Shown here piece after piece: positions 51,112-58,744 of a stretch of 64,000 nt of DNA. The stretch's first letter is position 1, and every line of letters starts with the position of its first letter. The stretch is from Candidatus Handelsmanbacteria bacterium (GTDB lineage: Bacteria; Latescibacterota; UBA2968; UBA8231): assembly GCA_016867395.1 (NCBI GenBank), contig VGJS01000012.1, forward strand, positions 1 to 64,000, given 5' to 3'. A program made the position numbers and the translations under genes. Below the pieces are notes generated by a model. That model did no database searches and was not told the DNA's origin. It saw only the letters and a list, made by a program, of their open reading frames with translations.

Positions 51112-51381
51112 ATGTTCGGATCGCTGCTCATCGTCTGCCTGCTGCTGGCCGTCGCCGGGGTGCTGAGCAGGGTTTTTGCAGGGCGGCGGCTCGAAAAGGT
51201 CAAGACACGGCTGAACGACGCCCAGCTCGAACGACAGCACACCGCCGCCCAGCGCCGCCAGAACGAGGATCTGCTGGCCCCTTAAGAGAACCGGGAGCAA
51301 CGCCTCAAGTCCGAGCGGCAGACCCTGACCCGCGAGATCAAGAATCTCAAGAACCGGCTGGGCGACTCCTCCCCGGGCTGA
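51112..51381 (+). pseudogene. Membrane-anchored coiled-coil protein interrupted by TAA
   Basis: ATG 51112 (GGAGGGGG upstream) gives a membrane helix MFGSLLIVCLLLAVAGVLS, then a charged coil RRLEKVKTRLNDAQLERQ. A TAA at 51283 (57 residues) interrupts it. The frame continues ENREQRLKSERQTLTREIKN to TGA at 51379, the same kind of coil. CAA to TAA would explain the stop. Same topology as the neighbouring remnant. Confidence 0.55.
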
Positions 51382-51410
51382 GAGAAGGCCGCCGGCCTCA
51401 GCCCCGAGGA

Positions 51411-52070
51411 GTGCCGATTTCCATCCCCACCGCCGGACCCCTGCGGGTCCACCCAGCGAATCCCCGATACTTTGCCGACCGCCACGGTCGGGCCCTGTAC
51501 CTGGTTGGCTCCCACACCTGGGACACCTTGCAGGGCCTGGGTCAAACCGATCCGCCGCCGGCCTTTGATTTTTCGGTGCACCTCGAGTTCCTCGCCGCAC
51601 ACGGCCATAACTTCATCCGCCTGTAGCGCTGGGAGCTTTGCCGCTGATACAACGGGGCCAACCAGCAGGATCACGCCAAGGAGCCCCGTCCCTGACCGCG
51701 CACCGGGCCGAAGCTGGCCCGCGACGGCAAGCCCCGCTTTGACCTGCGCCGCTTTGACCCCGAGTACTTCGGCCGGCTGCGGGGGCGGGTGGAGGCGGCG
51801 GGCCGGCGCGGGCTCTATGTCTCCGTCATGCTCTTCAAGGGCTGAGGACTGCGCTTCGTCAAAGGCGACTGGGAGGCGCATCCTTTTCATCCCGACAATC
51901 CCCAACAGCACCCGTTGGGCATGGATGGGAAGGTGCCCCGGCCAGAACTGGCCAGCACCGGGTATTGCCTGGCGGCGCCTGGGCGGGCCTACGCAGTGTA
52001 CCTGCCCGAAGGCGGCGGGGCGCCGGGCGGTAGCTGCGAATCGTGGAGGGCGCCGGGGACGGGGAAGTAG
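51411..52070 (+). pseudogene. Glycosidase-like protein with four in-frame stops
   Basis: One frame of 220 codons without any indel: PLRVHPANPRYFADRHGRAL, YLVGSHTWDTLQGLG, HLEFLAAHGHNFIRL, KPRFDLRRFDPEYFGRLRGR and GLYVSVMLFKG, which resemble the DUF4038/collagen-binding-type TIM-barrel glycosidases of FCB and Planctomycetes bacteria. Stops: TAG at 51624 (before RWELCR), TGA at 51645 (before YNGANQQ), TGA at 51693 (between RP and PRTG), TGA at 51843 (between FKG and GLRF). By my recollection of the family all four are Trp positions, so TGG to TGA/TAG changes account for every stop. Confidence 0.75.
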
Positions 52071-52090
52071 GCGCTGTGCCTGCGATGCGG

Positions 52091-52732
52091 CTACCCGTGC
52101 CGCTCCTCGGTCCAGGGGTCGCCGTGGTTATGGTAGCCGCGCACCTCCCAGAAGCCGGGCTGGTCCTGGGCGGAGAAGACGAGTTTGCGCAGGAATTTGG
52201 CCGATTTCCAGGCGTAGATTTTGGGCACCACCAGGCGCATGGGGCCGCCGTGCTCCAGGGGTAAGGGCTGGCCGAAGAGTTCGTAGGCCAGGATCACCTC
52301 CTCGGCCATGCAGTCGGCCAGGGGCATGTTGGTAGTGTAGCCGTCGGCGCTGTGGGCGATGAGGTAGCGGGCCGCCTCGGTGGGGCGCACCAGCGTGGCC
52401 AGGTCGAGGAAGGGAATCCCCCCCCACTCGACATCGAACTTGGACCAGGTGGTGACGCAGTGGAAGTCGGCCACTTGGTCTTTTTTTGGCAAAAGCTGCA
52501 AAAAGCCTTCCCAGTCCAGGTCGAGGGGTTGCTCGACCTCGCCCTCCACTGAGAAGCGCCAGCGCTTGGGGTGGAATTGGGGATGGACTCCCAGGTCGAG
52601 GACCGGGAAGCCCTTGGTCAGGTGCTGGCCCGGAGGCAGACGGTTGCGGCCTGTTGGGGCGCTGGGGACTTGGCGGCGGAAGCGCTCCAGCAGTTTTTGC
52701 TTGGCCGCCAGCATCCTCTCATTGTATTCCAT
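52091..52732 (-). CDS. Sulfite-oxidase-like molybdopterin oxidoreductase (YuiH type)
   Basis: A 213-residue single Mo-cofactor domain protein. The molybdenum-ligating Cys is in ADFHCVTTWSKFDVEWGG. YLIAHSADGYTTNMPLADC and GGPMRLVVPKIYAWKSAKFLRKL are the flanking conserved strands. No TAT signal, no heme domain, so it is cytosolic and uses an unknown electron acceptor. ATG at 52732, 8 nt after the Gfo/Idh stop, suggesting one operon. Confidence 0.88.
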   Translation of the reverse strand: MEYNERMLAAKQKLLERFRRQVPSAPTGRNRLPPGQHLTKGFPVLDLGVHPQFHPKRWRFSVEGEVEQPLDLDWEGFLQLLPKKDQVADFHCVTTWSKFDVEWGGIPFLDLATLVRPTEAARYLIAHSADGYTTNMPLADCMAEEVILAYELFGQPLPLEHGGPMRLVVPKIYAWKSAKFLRKLVFSAQDQPGFWEVRGYHNHGDPWTEERHG

Positions 52733-52740
52733 CTCCCCGC

Positions 52741-53745
52741 TCAATACACCTGATCCACGTACACCACGCGTTCCTCCTGTATTGAAAAAATGGCCGCGGC
52801 CAGCACCCGCTGGGCGGCCAGGCCGTCGGCCCCGGAGCCGTCGATCTCCTCGGGACTGGCCCCCTCGTCCACCTGCTCGACGAAGCGGCCCAGGCGGTTG
52901 CGGAAGGTATCCTCGAAGCTGCGCATCCCGCCGAAGAGAGGGTTGGAATACACCGTCTTTTCGAGATTGCCGGCAGGGTAGAGGGTGGCCTCGCGGAACA
53001 TATCCTCGATGACAAAACGGCCCTTGAGGCCGGCTACCTCGCAGCGCTCCATGGGGTGGCCCCGCTCGATGTCGTAGCTGCCGGTCAGGTGGCCGAGGGC
53101 CCCGCTTTTGAAGCGCATGTTGAACTGCGCGGTGGAGTAGATGGCCCGGCCCGGAGCTTTGAGGGCGAAGCACTGCACCGCCTCGATGTCCCCGCAGAAG
53201 TAGCGCATGATGTCAACCGTGTGGGGATGCAGGGCCTTGATCTGGAACCAGGGCGAGGTCTCGCGCGGGTTCTTGATCCACATGCTCATGTTTATGAAGA
53301 GCTGGTGGCCGATGCACCCCTCCTCCACCCAGCGTTTGGCCAGGCGCGCCGCTGGGGTGAAGCGGTGGTTGAGGTCCACCCCGAAGCAGCGGTTGAGCCG
53401 GCGGGCGGTGGCGACCATCTCCTCGGCCTTGGCGATCTCGTTGGAGATGGGTTTCTCGCACAGGACGTGCGCTCCGGCTTCCAGGGCCTCGATGGTGGGG
53501 GCGTGGTGGTCGCTGCCGTACTCGTGGCCGCCGGTGGCGACGCTGACCATGTCGGGGGCGTGGGATTTCATCAGTTCGGCGACGCTGTAGCAGGCCGGCA
53601 CCCCGAGGCGCTGGCTGGCGGCGTCGGCGCGCGACTTGTCGATATCGCACACCGCCACCAGTTGGGCGTTGGTCAGCTCTTTGTAGATGGCGGCGTGGAG
53701 GTTGCCGATGGGCCCCAGGCCGACGACGGCGACGCGGACGGTCAC
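52741..53745 (-). CDS. Gfo/Idh/MocA family oxidoreductase
   Basis: A 334-residue NAD(P)-dependent dehydrogenase for sugars or cyclitols. Rossmann motif VVGLGPIGNLHA, the EKPIS signature (LCEKPISNEIAKAEEM), and the second-domain motif LHPHTVDIMRYFCGD with the catalytic His/Asp. Its ATG overlaps the stop of the upstream paralogue by 4 nt. Confidence 0.92.
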   Translation of the reverse strand: MTVRVAVVGLGPIGNLHAAIYKELTNAQLVAVCDIDKSRADAASQRLGVPACYSVAELMKSHAPDMVSVATGGHEYGSDHHAPTIEALEAGAHVLCEKPISNEIAKAEEMVATARRLNRCFGVDLNHRFTPAARLAKRWVEEGCIGHQLFINMSMWIKNPRETSPWFQIKALHPHTVDIMRYFCGDIEAVQCFALKAPGRAIYSTAQFNMRFKSGALGHLTGSYDIERGHPMERCEVAGLKGRFVIEDMFREATLYPAGNLEKTVYSNPLFGGMRSFEDTFRNRLGRFVEQVDEGASPEEIDGSGADGLAAQRVLAAAIFSIQEERVVYVDQVY

Positions 53746-54728
53746 AATGTGATGACCTTGCCGGTGTCCCAGGACTTGATGGCGGCCTCGATGACGAGCT
53801 GGACCTTGAGGGCGTCCTCGGCCTTGGCATCCACCTTGTCGGGGGGGGTCTTGCGGCGCAGGTCCTCGATCCAGGCGCCGATGCGGGAGGGGAAGGTGTC
53901 GGGAAAGCTCTTCATGCCGCCGGGGTGTTCGTAGATCTCGACCTGGTTGGAGAAGCGGGGGTAGAAGCAGAGCTTCTCGCAGGCTTCGTTGATGACCACC
54001 CGGGCCTGGGAGCCGACCAGCTCGCAGGTCTCCAGTCCGTAGCTGCCGCCGGCGTCGTAGCTGCCGGTAAGGTGGCCGATCACCCCGTTGGTGAAGAGCA
54101 GGTTGACCTGGGCGTTGGACCAGATCTGGCGGCCGGTGCCTTTCTTGAAGAAAGCCTGCACCTTGGCCACGTCCCCGGCGAAGTAGCGCATCACGTCGAG
54201 GGAATGGGGGTGGAGGGCGCGGATGTGGAAGTGGGGGCTGGACTCATTGGGGTTGTTGATCCACATGGTCATGTTGATGATGTTGAGATCGCCCAGGCGG
54301 CCCTTGCTCAGCCACTCCTTGGCCCGCACCGCCGCGGGGGTGAAGCGGTGGTTGAGGTTGATGGCATAGGCGACCCGTTTCTGTTTGGCCAGGGCCACCA
54401 TGCGGCGGGCCTTGTGGATCTCGTTGGAGATGGGTTTCTCGCCCAGCACGGGGATGCCGGCGCTCAGGAGTTCCACCGTGGGTTTGTAGTGGTCGCCGCC
54501 GTTCTCTTTGCCGGCGGTGGTGACGCTGCAGGCGTCGAGCTTGATGCCGCTTTTGAGCATCTCGCGCACGCTGTAGAAGGGGCGGGCGCCGTACTTCTGG
54601 GCCGTGGCGTCGGCGCGTTCCTTGATGAGGTCGCAGACGGCGACGACCTGGGTGTGTTTGTTCTCGGTGTAGCAGCGGGCGTGCAGGTTGCCGATGCCGC
54701 CCAGTCCGACGATGCCGATGCGCAACAT
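53742..54728 (-). CDS. Gfo/Idh/MocA family oxidoreductase (paralogue)
   Basis: A 328-residue relative of the next gene, with GIVGLGGIGNLHARCY, GEKPISNEIHKARRM, INLNHRFTPAAVRAKEWL and LHPHSLDVMRYFAGD. The tandem arrangement and roughly half-identical sequence by eye point to an old duplication, and possibly a heteromeric or sequential pair. ATG at 54728 with GGAGAGG upstream. Confidence 0.92.
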   Translation of the reverse strand: MLRIGIVGLGGIGNLHARCYTENKHTQVVAVCDLIKERADATAQKYGARPFYSVREMLKSGIKLDACSVTTAGKENGGDHYKPTVELLSAGIPVLGEKPISNEIHKARRMVALAKQKRVAYAINLNHRFTPAAVRAKEWLSKGRLGDLNIINMTMWINNPNESSPHFHIRALHPHSLDVMRYFAGDVAKVQAFFKKGTGRQIWSNAQVNLLFTNGVIGHLTGSYDAGGSYGLETCELVGSQARVVINEACEKLCFYPRFSNQVEIYEHPGGMKSFPDTFPSRIGAWIEDLRRKTPPDKVDAKAEDALKVQLVIEAAIKSWDTGKVITL

Positions 54729-55013
54729 ATCCCTCTCCTTGGTTTTTATGGCGGCCCGGGAACGCCTGCTTCGGACAGTCCCCAAGGCGCGGACTCTTGC
54801 TCTCCCCCACCGCCACTCCACCGCAGGGCCCCACACCTTGGGGCCCTGCGCCCGTGATCGCTCCCCTCTCCCCTCAGCGCCTCCCGCGGACTGCCCTCGG
54901 TCTTTGCCACCCCACCGCTGCCACCCCCGCAGCACCATCTATATGGTGCTGCACCCCAGGGAAACGCCTCCGGGGCATCTCCCGGTCCTCGCGCTACCTC
55001 TAATCTACGAAAT
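54729..55013. other. 285-bp structured GC-rich intergenic region with copy C of the dispersed element
   Basis: No gene. Two hairpins: cagggcccca-cacct-tggggccctg (54824-54848) and gcagcaccat-ctat-atggtgctgc (54929-54952). The element core acgcctccggggcatctccc is at 54964-54983 and the 5' block with caaggcgcg at 54773-54792. Confidence 0.55.
54773..54991. repeat. Dispersed intergenic element, copy C
   Basis: Shares the 5' block with copy A (about 200 bp before the core in both), a cccca-loop-tgggg hairpin about 50 bp after that block in both, and the 3' core with A and B. Orientation is opposite to the flanking genes. Confidence 0.45.
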
Positions 55014-56303
55014 TCAGCCCCAGCGTTTACCTAGGGTGATGTCCTGCTCCAGCAGGGGGTCCTGGGAGCGGCCGAGTTTCTCCAGACGCTGGCGGAGTTG
55101 GCCCTCCAGATCCTGTTCCAGTTCGGCGCACAACTGGGGTTGTTCCTCGGCCAGATTGCGGGTCTCGCCTGGGTCGATCTGGAGGTCGTACAGTTCGCGG
55201 GGCGGGTTGCCGTAGTGGTCGGGCCGACGGGAGAGGATGAGCTTGTGGCCGGGGGTGCGCAGGCTCCACTTGGACTGCCAGGTGTTCTCGGCGCTGAGGA
55301 GCTGGGCGGGGGCTTCATGGCTGGAGAGCAGGTCGCGGCCCTCCATGCCGGCGGGGACCTCGATGCCGGCGGCCCGCAGCAGGGTGGGGGCCAGGTCGAG
55401 GTGCTGGGCCAGGTCCTCCCGCTCTGCCCCGGCCGCCACCCGGCCGGGCCAGCGCAGGATCAGGGGCACATGCAGGCAGCAGTCGTACAGGCCGTGGTGG
55501 TCGTAATAGATGCCGTGTTCGGTGAGGCTCTCGCCGTGGTCTGCCATCAGGACGACCAGGGTGCGCTCCGCCAGGCCGAGTTGCTCCAACTCGCCCAGCA
55601 GCGCGGCGAGCTGGTCGTCGAGGCAGTTCAGGGCCCCGGCGTACAGGGCGTCCACGAAGGCCGAATCTGTGACCCCCCCCACCCACTTGAACCAGGTGTC
55701 CTGCCAGGTCTTGCCCAGAGGGTGCTGCCACAGGGGGGCTAGGGATGTGTTGGCCGGATCGGCTTGGTCTGCACCTTGGTAGAATCGCCGGCGGTACGGC
55801 TCGGGGGGCAGGTAGGGGGTATGCACGTCCCAGTAGTGGACCAGGAGGAAGAAGGGCTCCGGGCCGGCGGCCCGCAGGAACTGAACGGCCCGGCGGTTGA
55901 GGTCCTCGGCGGAGACCATCAGGGGCATGGAGTGCCGGCGCGAGGGATCGAGGTAGTGCTCGTACCCCCGGTTGAACCAGGGGTACTTGGCCCAGCCGAG
56001 ATTGTCGATGGCCGCGGTGGTGTACCCGGCCTGGAGCAGCAACTCGGGCAGGGTGGGGGTGAGGGGGTCCAACTGGGCCTGGCCCCCGTGGCAGACGATC
56101 TGGTGGGTGAGGGGGTGCTGGCCGGTGTAGAAGGTGGTGAAGGAGGGGTGGGTGGGGATGGCCGGGGCGAAGCACTGGGTCCACAAGGTCCCCTGGCCGG
56201 CGAGGCGGTCGATGGCCGGGGTGAGGGGACGGGATTCGCCGTAACAGCCTAAGTGGTCGGCGCGCAGGGAATCGAGGGCGAGGACGAGGATATTGGGGGG
56301 CAT
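55014..56303 (-). CDS. Sulfatase-fold hydrolase with a predicted Thr nucleophile
   Basis: A 429-residue alkaline-phosphatase-superfamily enzyme. The first metal site is LVLALDSLRADHLGCYG, with DNLGW, VHYWDVHTPY and VVLMADHGESLTEHG further on. At the nucleophile site the sequence is IPTHPSFTTFYTG: aligning the TG end with the sulfatase CxPxRxxLLTG puts Thr where sulfatases have the formylglycine Cys/Ser, and Phe where they have Arg. It is therefore more likely a phospho-ester/phosphonate hydrolase or transferase than a formylglycine sulfatase. No signal peptide. ATG at 56303, 2 nt after the upstream stop. Confidence 0.8.
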   Translation of the reverse strand: MPPNILVLALDSLRADHLGCYGESRPLTPAIDRLAGQGTLWTQCFAPAIPTHPSFTTFYTGQHPLTHQIVCHGGQAQLDPLTPTLPELLLQAGYTTAAIDNLGWAKYPWFNRGYEHYLDPSRRHSMPLMVSAEDLNRRAVQFLRAAGPEPFFLLVHYWDVHTPYLPPEPYRRRFYQGADQADPANTSLAPLWQHPLGKTWQDTWFKWVGGVTDSAFVDALYAGALNCLDDQLAALLGELEQLGLAERTLVVLMADHGESLTEHGIYYDHHGLYDCCLHVPLILRWPGRVAAGAEREDLAQHLDLAPTLLRAAGIEVPAGMEGRDLLSSHEAPAQLLSAENTWQSKWSLRTPGHKLILSRRPDHYGNPPRELYDLQIDPGETRNLAEEQPQLCAELEQDLEGQLRQRLEKLGRSQDPLLEQDITLGKRWG

Positions 56304-56305
56304 GA

Positions 56306-57364
56306 TCAAAGGGGGTTGGGCAGGTCCACGCGCAACTCGGCGGCCAGGGCGCTGATCTGGGCCCAGGCCCGCTCGTCCACCCCGATGCCCTGTCGCAGGC
56401 GTTCCTGGGAGACGCGCCACGCCTGCTCGCCGGGGAGGAGCACCTCGGCGACGCCCTGGGCCGGCGGGCTGGACTTGATCCAGTCGATGAACTGCTCGCT
56501 CTCGCGGTGGTAGCTGTCGAGGGGGGTGAAGGCGGCGATGTCGATGAGGGCGATGAAGAGGGCGTTGCCGCTGCGCTCGGGGCTGGCCTGGCTGCATCCA
56601 GCCCCCGAAAGGGCCCCGGCCAGGATATCTACCATGAGGGCCAGGCCGAAGCCCTTGTGCCCGGCGCCGGGAAAACCGAGGGACAGCATGGCCCCTGGCG
56701 GGGGGCCGTAATAGGCTTTGGTGTCGGTGGTGGGTTGCCCCGTGGCGTCGACGAGACGGTCCGGCGGGGTGGGGGTGCCGGTGTTGTGGTGCAGGCGCAG
56801 GGCCCCGCCCGAGATGGCGCTGGTGGTCATGTCCAGGACCAGGGGCCAGGGCCGTTGCGTGGGCAGGGCCAGGCAGAGGGGGTTGGTGGGCAGGCGGCGC
56901 TCGATGCCCCCAAAGGGGGCCACGGCCAGGTCGCCCCCGTGGCCGTTGGCCGCCACCAGGGCGATGCGGTTTTCCCCGGCGGCCAGGGCGGCGAAGCGGC
57001 CCAACCGGGCGACGTGGTTGCAGTCCTTGAGGGTGACGACCACCAGAGGGGCCTGGGCGGATAGTTCGAGGGCCATCCTCATGGCGGCCTCGGCGCTGAC
57101 CGGGCCGAAGTTCCAGTTGCCCGAAAGCTGGGCCAGGCAGCGGGTGGCCCGCAGCACCCGGACCGGGGCGCCGGGGACCACTGTGCCCTGCCGCACCATC
57201 TCCACGTACTGGGGGAAGCGCAGGGGGCCATGGCTGTCATGGCCCAGCAGGCTGGACTCGACCAGGTGATCGGCCACCAACGCGGCTTCGGCGGGGGGCA
57301 CCCCCACGGCGGTGAAGAGGGCGGCGCCGAGTTGGTTCAGGTCCTCGGGGCGGAAGGCGGGCAT
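56306..57364 (-). CDS. Malate/L-lactate dehydrogenase family (Ldh2) oxidoreductase
   Basis: A 352-residue NAD(P)-dependent enzyme of the Ldh2/MDH2/YiaK family, unrelated to classical lactate dehydrogenase. Motifs are LLGHDSHGPLRFPQYV with the catalytic His, VLDMTTSAISGG, and GFPGAGHKGFGLALMVDIL. Substrates in the family include malate, ureidoglycolate, sulfolactate and 2,3-diketo-L-gulonate. ATG 4 nt after the glycosidase gene stop. Confidence 0.88.
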   Translation of the reverse strand: MPAFRPEDLNQLGAALFTAVGVPPAEAALVADHLVESSLLGHDSHGPLRFPQYVEMVRQGTVVPGAPVRVLRATRCLAQLSGNWNFGPVSAEAAMRMALELSAQAPLVVVTLKDCNHVARLGRFAALAAGENRIALVAANGHGGDLAVAPFGGIERRLPTNPLCLALPTQRPWPLVLDMTTSAISGGALRLHHNTGTPTPPDRLVDATGQPTTDTKAYYGPPPGAMLSLGFPGAGHKGFGLALMVDILAGALSGAGCSQASPERSGNALFIALIDIAAFTPLDSYHRESEQFIDWIKSSPPAQGVAEVLLPGEQAWRVSQERLRQGIGVDERAWAQISALAAELRVDLPNPL

Positions 57365-57368
57365 GGGC

Positions 57369-58547
57369 TCAGAGGGTGGCGGTGGTGTCCACCACCAGCA
57401 GGGCGTTGGCCACCGGTCGCTCCCCGGTTTCGTCGGAGGGCCGGTTGACCACCTGCCGGTGGATCACCATGGTGGTGGAGCCCCCCCCGTCGAGGTTGAG
57501 GGCCTGGTAGGCGTTGGCGCTGCTGTGGGTGAAATCGGCCAGCTTGGCACACAGGAAGTCGGCCAGTTCCGGCAGGGTCATACCCTCGCTGTACCCGGGC
57601 TGCCGACCGTCCACAGTGACCAGGAAGAGCAGCTCCTGATTCTCGGCATAGCCGATGGCGGTGCGCGGGTGGCGCTCGTCCACGAACTTCCGGCCCAGGC
57701 CCTCCTGCTCGTACTCGATGGAGATCTCCCCGTCGCGCACCAGGCGGGGGCCCCCGCCTATCCCTTCGCGCAGGGGCTGGAGGGAGGGGGGCAGCAGGCA
57801 GTAGAGGCGCAGGGTGTCGCCGGGGGCCAGGGGGGTGTTGTTGAGGTAGTTGACGCCGGCGCTGACCAGCCACTGACCCGGAATCAGACTGAGTTCAGCG
57901 TTGACCGGCAGCACCTGCATCACCTGGGCGCTGACGGTGTCGTTGGCCAGGCCCGGAGGGTCCAGAAGCTGGAGCCGGTACCCGATCTGGGCGCGGCTGG
58001 AATCGACGTACCCTGGCCCGAACTGGGTGTAGAGGCTAAGGCCATTGGCCGCGGGGCGGCGGTTGAGGGCGTTGATGGGCAGGATCTGGTCGGGGCCGCG
58101 CAGCAGGCCGGCCACAAAATGAAAGACCTCGATGAGGGGCCGGCCCTGGGCATTGAGGGCGAAGACCGAGCGTTTCTGGGGCAGTTGCAGCACCTGGCCC
58201 TGGCTCACCTGCAGGCCGGCGGTGCGCAGCACCGGCTCGTCGCGGTAGAAGAAGTCGCCGTTGATCCCGGCCACCGCGTTGGCCGCCAGGGCGCTGGTCT
58301 TTTCCAGGTTGCCGTGGGCCAGGTCGGCCCGGGCCGTGCGCAGGCCCAGGCCGCCCTCGCGGGCTTCGGACAGGTCGATTTCGAGGACGTTGATGGCCCA
58401 GGGGCCCTGGGTGAGGTAGAGCTGATGGTGGTAGACGCCGGGGGCAACCGCCGGGGCCGAGGAGGACCGGCAGGAGGGCAGGAAGAGCAGGCAGAGCCAG
58501 ACCAGCCCGCCGCGCCGCAAACCAGTAAGGGACCACCTATGCAACAA
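57369..58547 (-). CDS. Phosphodiester glycosidase (NAGPA/DUF2233) lipoprotein
   Basis: A 392-residue exported protein: a leader with LFLPSC as lipobox, then the NAGPA-like domain with AVAGINGDFFYR, ERHPRTAIGYAENQELL, FLVTVDGRQPGYSEGMTLPELA and NLDGGGSTTMVIH, where the family's catalytic Asp and Gly-rich loop lie. Family members remove N-acetylglucosamine 1-phosphodiesters from glycans or polymers. First gene of a run glycosidase-Ldh2-sulfatase fold, with gaps of 4 and 2 nt. Confidence 0.88.
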   Translation of the reverse strand: MLHRWSLTGLRRGGLVWLCLLFLPSCRSSSAPAVAPGVYHHQLYLTQGPWAINVLEIDLSEAREGGLGLRTARADLAHGNLEKTSALAANAVAGINGDFFYRDEPVLRTAGLQVSQGQVLQLPQKRSVFALNAQGRPLIEVFHFVAGLLRGPDQILPINALNRRPAANGLSLYTQFGPGYVDSSRAQIGYRLQLLDPPGLANDTVSAQVMQVLPVNAELSLIPGQWLVSAGVNYLNNTPLAPGDTLRLYCLLPPSLQPLREGIGGGPRLVRDGEISIEYEQEGLGRKFVDERHPRTAIGYAENQELLFLVTVDGRQPGYSEGMTLPELADFLCAKLADFTHSSANAYQALNLDGGGSTTMVIHRQVVNRPSDETGERPVANALLVVDTTATL

Positions 58548-58578
58548 CGCCTACCCCCTGGGAAGAAAAAGCGGGGAA

Positions 58579-58607
58579 AATGTAGGACAGCGGGGGGACG
58601 ATGTCAA
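58579..58607 (-). promoter_or_regulatory. Promoter of the phosphodiester glycosidase operon
   Basis: Minus strand: TTGACA (58607-58602), a 17-nt spacer and TACATT (58584-58579), 31 nt before the start codon. It sits just beyond the end of the severed NHL gene. Confidence 0.7.
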
Positions 58608-58612
58608 ACAAG

Positions 58613-58744
58613 TCAGTGTAAGATCACGAGTTGCCGTGCGAACCGGCCATCCGGGGTCCGCAGCAGGGCCAGGTACACCCCGCTGCCGGCGGGACGGCCC
58701 GCCTCGTCGTGTCCGTCCCAGACTACCTGGTGGGCGCCGGCCTC
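58613..58744 (-). pseudogene. Severed C-terminal sorting domain of the NHL protein
   Basis: After the TAG at 58745-58747 the same frame continues EAGAHQVVWDGHDEAGRPAG and SGVYLALLRTPDGRFARQLV to TGA at 58613. This is the second half of a FlgD-Ig-like domain whose first half (PYPNPFNAEVVLRYQLPRAQ) is on the other side of the stop. CAG to TAG is the simplest cause. Confidence 0.85.

Noticed and set aside
51411-52070. Alternative genetic code (TGA as Trp) or selenocysteine
   Set aside because: Many genes in the window end in TGA, TAG also interrupts the frame, TGG is still used, and no SECIS-like context was seen.
54797-55215. Plus-strand small ORFs upstream of the Gfo/Idh genes
   Set aside because: They lie in the hairpin-rich repeat region and extend into the antisense of the sulfatase-fold gene; no protein features.
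58579-58624. Intrinsic terminator for the NHL gene
   Set aside because: No stem followed by T-tract was found; the T/A-rich stretch is better explained as the glycosidase promoter.
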